Shown piece by piece: positions 61,963 to 64,000 of a stretch of 64,000 bases of DNA; positions within the stretch are counted from its first letter, which is position 1, and the number at the start of each line of letters is the position of its first letter. The notes beneath the pieces are model-generated. The model searched no databases. It was not told where the DNA came from and was given only the letters and a program-made list of their open reading frames with translations. A program made the translations under genes and the position numbers. The DNA comes from Acidobacteriota bacterium (GTDB taxonomy: Bacteria; Acidobacteriota; Thermoanaerobaculia; Multivoradales; JAGPDF01), in NCBI GenBank assembly GCA_014584695.1, contig JACTMI010000010.1:186001-250000 (forward strand), read 5' to 3'.

Positions 61963-62670
61963 ATGAAGCGAACCGCCGCCAAGACGCGCGCCGCGCGCGC
62001 GCGTCGCGCCATGCCGTTCCCCCGTGCCGTCGCACTGCCGCTGGCCGCGCTCGTCGTCGCCTGCTCCACCGCCACGCCGCCGGTGCCACCGAAACCACAC
62101 CCGGCAGATACCGGCCGCGTAGCGATCACGGCCCCGGTCCCGTCGCCAGTCGAAGCGGCGCGGCGGGTCGAAGAGGAGCTCGAGCGCGCGGGGCTCGTCT
62201 CGTGGCCCGACGAAGCGGTTCCCGAGCTGGCCGCGCTCGCAGCGGAAGCGCCTGCCTCCTCGCCGGAGCCGGCGGCACGCCACGGCGGAGCCCGTCTCCA
62301 CTCGCCGAGCATCGCCGGCCTCGACCGCAGCGCGCTCGAGATCCTGCTGGTGGTCGAGGACCTGGGACTCGAGACCGTGAGCTCCGGCCTCGACGCGCGC
62401 TCGCGCGCGCTGCTCGACCAGCTCGCCGCGCGCGCGCGGCTGGGCGACGAGACGTTGCTGTTCGAGATCCAAGCTCGCGGCGACGAGCGCGCGCGACGCC
62501 TGGCACGCGCGGTCGCCACGCATCTGCGCCGGGCCGCAGGCCTCGAGAGCGAGCGGATCGCCACGGTGGCGCTCGCCGGCTCCCGCCCGCCCGGCCACGG
62601 GCAACCGCTGGAGACCGCTGGCGCGACGTCGGTGACCGTGCTCGTCCTGCGCGCCGCGCCGCCGCCCTGA
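61963..62670 (+). CDS. Lipoprotein with degenerate OmpA-like C-terminal domain
   Basis: A 235-residue lipoprotein (lipobox LVVACS); the start may be Met17 (62011). The region LLFEIQARGDERARRLARAV and SERIATVALAGSRPP follows the OmpA-C pattern (beta strand, then R..A.aV..hL helix, then a final strand) that binds peptidoglycan in OmpA-family proteins, though the strongest signature residues are weak. Divergent from the sortase substrate gene, with 166 bases between them. Confidence 0.65.
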   Translation: MKRTAAKTRAARARRAMPFPRAVALPLAALVVACSTATPPVPPKPHPADTGRVAITAPVPSPVEAARRVEEELERAGLVSWPDEAVPELAALAAEAPASSPEPAARHGGARLHSPSIAGLDRSALEILLVVEDLGLETVSSGLDARSRALLDQLAARARLGDETLLFEIQARGDERARRLARAVATHLRRAAGLESERIATVALAGSRPPGHGQPLETAGATSVTVLVLRAAPPP

Positions 62671-62697
62671 GTCGAAGCTGCACCGCGCAAAAAATAT

Positions 62698-62733
62698 GGG
62701 GCCGCCCCCCCTTGGGAGAAGGGGGGGCGGCCC
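62698..62733 (+). terminator. Very strong GC hairpin
   Basis: GGGCCGCCCCCCC (62699-62711) and GGGGGGGCGGCCC (62721-62733) form a perfect 13-bp all-GC stem with a 9-base loop, preceded by AAAAAATAT. It lies 28 bases beyond the lipoprotein stop and would end its transcript, although there is no U tract on the 3' side; the A tract on the 5' side would serve transcription from the right. Confidence 0.55.
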
Positions 62734-63033
62734 AGAACTGCCCCGCTGGGATCCGGGGCAGGGGAGGGAACTCGTCGCCGTAGCGGGAACCGGTCTCCCG
62801 TTCGCGCGCGGAAGCGCCAGCAGCGATGCCGCGGCGCAGCGGTAAGTAGCAAGCGCCGTTCCAGATTCCGAGCCACCGCCCGAACCGTCGCGCATCGAGC
62901 AGTGGCTGACATCGCAGGCGCCGCTCGCCGCTCCCTCGCCCCCATCCTGAACAGAGCGACGGGGAAACGGGGAAAACTTCCCCGCCGCGGCCACCCCGGA
63001 GTGAGATCCTCCACCACCGCCCGCGCCCCGCTT
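62734..63033. other. Intergenic region with a second hairpin, no gene recognised
   Basis: About 300 bases before the sigma-54 promoter. A second hairpin TGCCCCG/CGGGGCA flanks GGATCC-like sequence near 62739-62762, and GGGGAAA-type inverted repeats occur near 62955-62982. No ORF with a plausible start was found. The region could hold enhancer sites for the downstream activator, but none can be named. Confidence 0.4.
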
Positions 63034-63034
63034 C

Positions 63035-63050
63035 TGGCAGGATGATTGCA
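63035..63050 (+). promoter_or_regulatory. Sigma-54 (RpoN) -24/-12 promoter
   Basis: TGGCAGGATGATTGCA matches the sigma-54 consensus: GG at 63036-63037, exactly 10 bases, GC at 63048-63049. It lies 34 bases upstream of the ATG of an NtrC-family activator, placing transcription start near 63061. Confidence 0.8.
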
Positions 63051-63083
63051 GTCCACCGTCCAGCCGGAGCGAGCGAAGCTGCG

Positions 63084-64000
<917 letters not shown>

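Overview
The window is GC-rich bacterial chromosome (estimated by eye near 70% G+C) with tightly packed genes on both strands. Tandem Ser/Thr kinases with C-terminal PD40/TolB-like propellers, a huge Reg_prop/Y_Y_Y/SpoIIE phosphatase, many secreted proteins with repeated beta folds, a TonB-dependent receptor, c-type cytochromes and two SppA peptidases together suggest a Gram-negative Acidobacteriota genome, perhaps class Thermoanaerobaculia. This is an inference from gene content; no rRNA or other taxonomic marker is present.

Layout: 0-3.1 kb holds the tail of a gene, a TonB receptor and a CAT-like acetyltransferase. 3.2-3.4 kb is a candidate free-standing SAM-clan riboswitch-like RNA with its own promoter and terminator. 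3.4-12.6 kb is housekeeping and accessory: a GNAT enzyme, apaG, hydrolases, an NmrA-like protein, a patatin, SppA, a racemase, a GIY-YIG protein and small cysteine-rich proteins. 12.7-27.1 kb is a phospho-signalling island with two SpoIIE/PP2C phosphatases (one FHA-GAF, one propeller-coupled) and three receptor kinases. Two of the kinases are broken at exactly the same palindrome. 27.2-27.8 kb is a VapBC-type toxin-antitoxin pair. 28-34.4 kb has a GNAT enzyme, hydrolase, diheme cytochrome, secreted proteins and a flavoprotein.

34.4-42.7 kb carries six copies of a palindromic REP-like element around a Y1 transposase of the RAYT type, interleaved with a fatty-acid transporter (AtoE type), a PLP gamma-lyase/synthase, threonine synthase, two cytochromes and a lipoprotein hydrolase. 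42.7-52 kb contains a beta-helix protein, a two-subunit molybdenum hydroxylase, and a three-gene tetraheme cytochrome / ferredoxin / NrfD module resembling DsrJOP. 52-59 kb holds a PqqB-like hydrolase with two lipoproteins, a second SppA and a Calx-beta protein. 59.3-62.7 kb contains a sortase with an adjacent LPxTA-tailed substrate, a Tat-exported M19 dipeptidase and an OmpA-like lipoprotein. The window ends inside a sigma-54 activator gene preceded by a textbook -24/-12 promoter.

Themes: many envelope and exported proteins; four proteins (one a fragment) share a C-terminal Phe-Asp/Glu ... Trp motif that may be a sorting or folding tag; and regulatory DNA is unusually legible at several promoters (3.2, 6.9, 27.8 and 63.0 kb).
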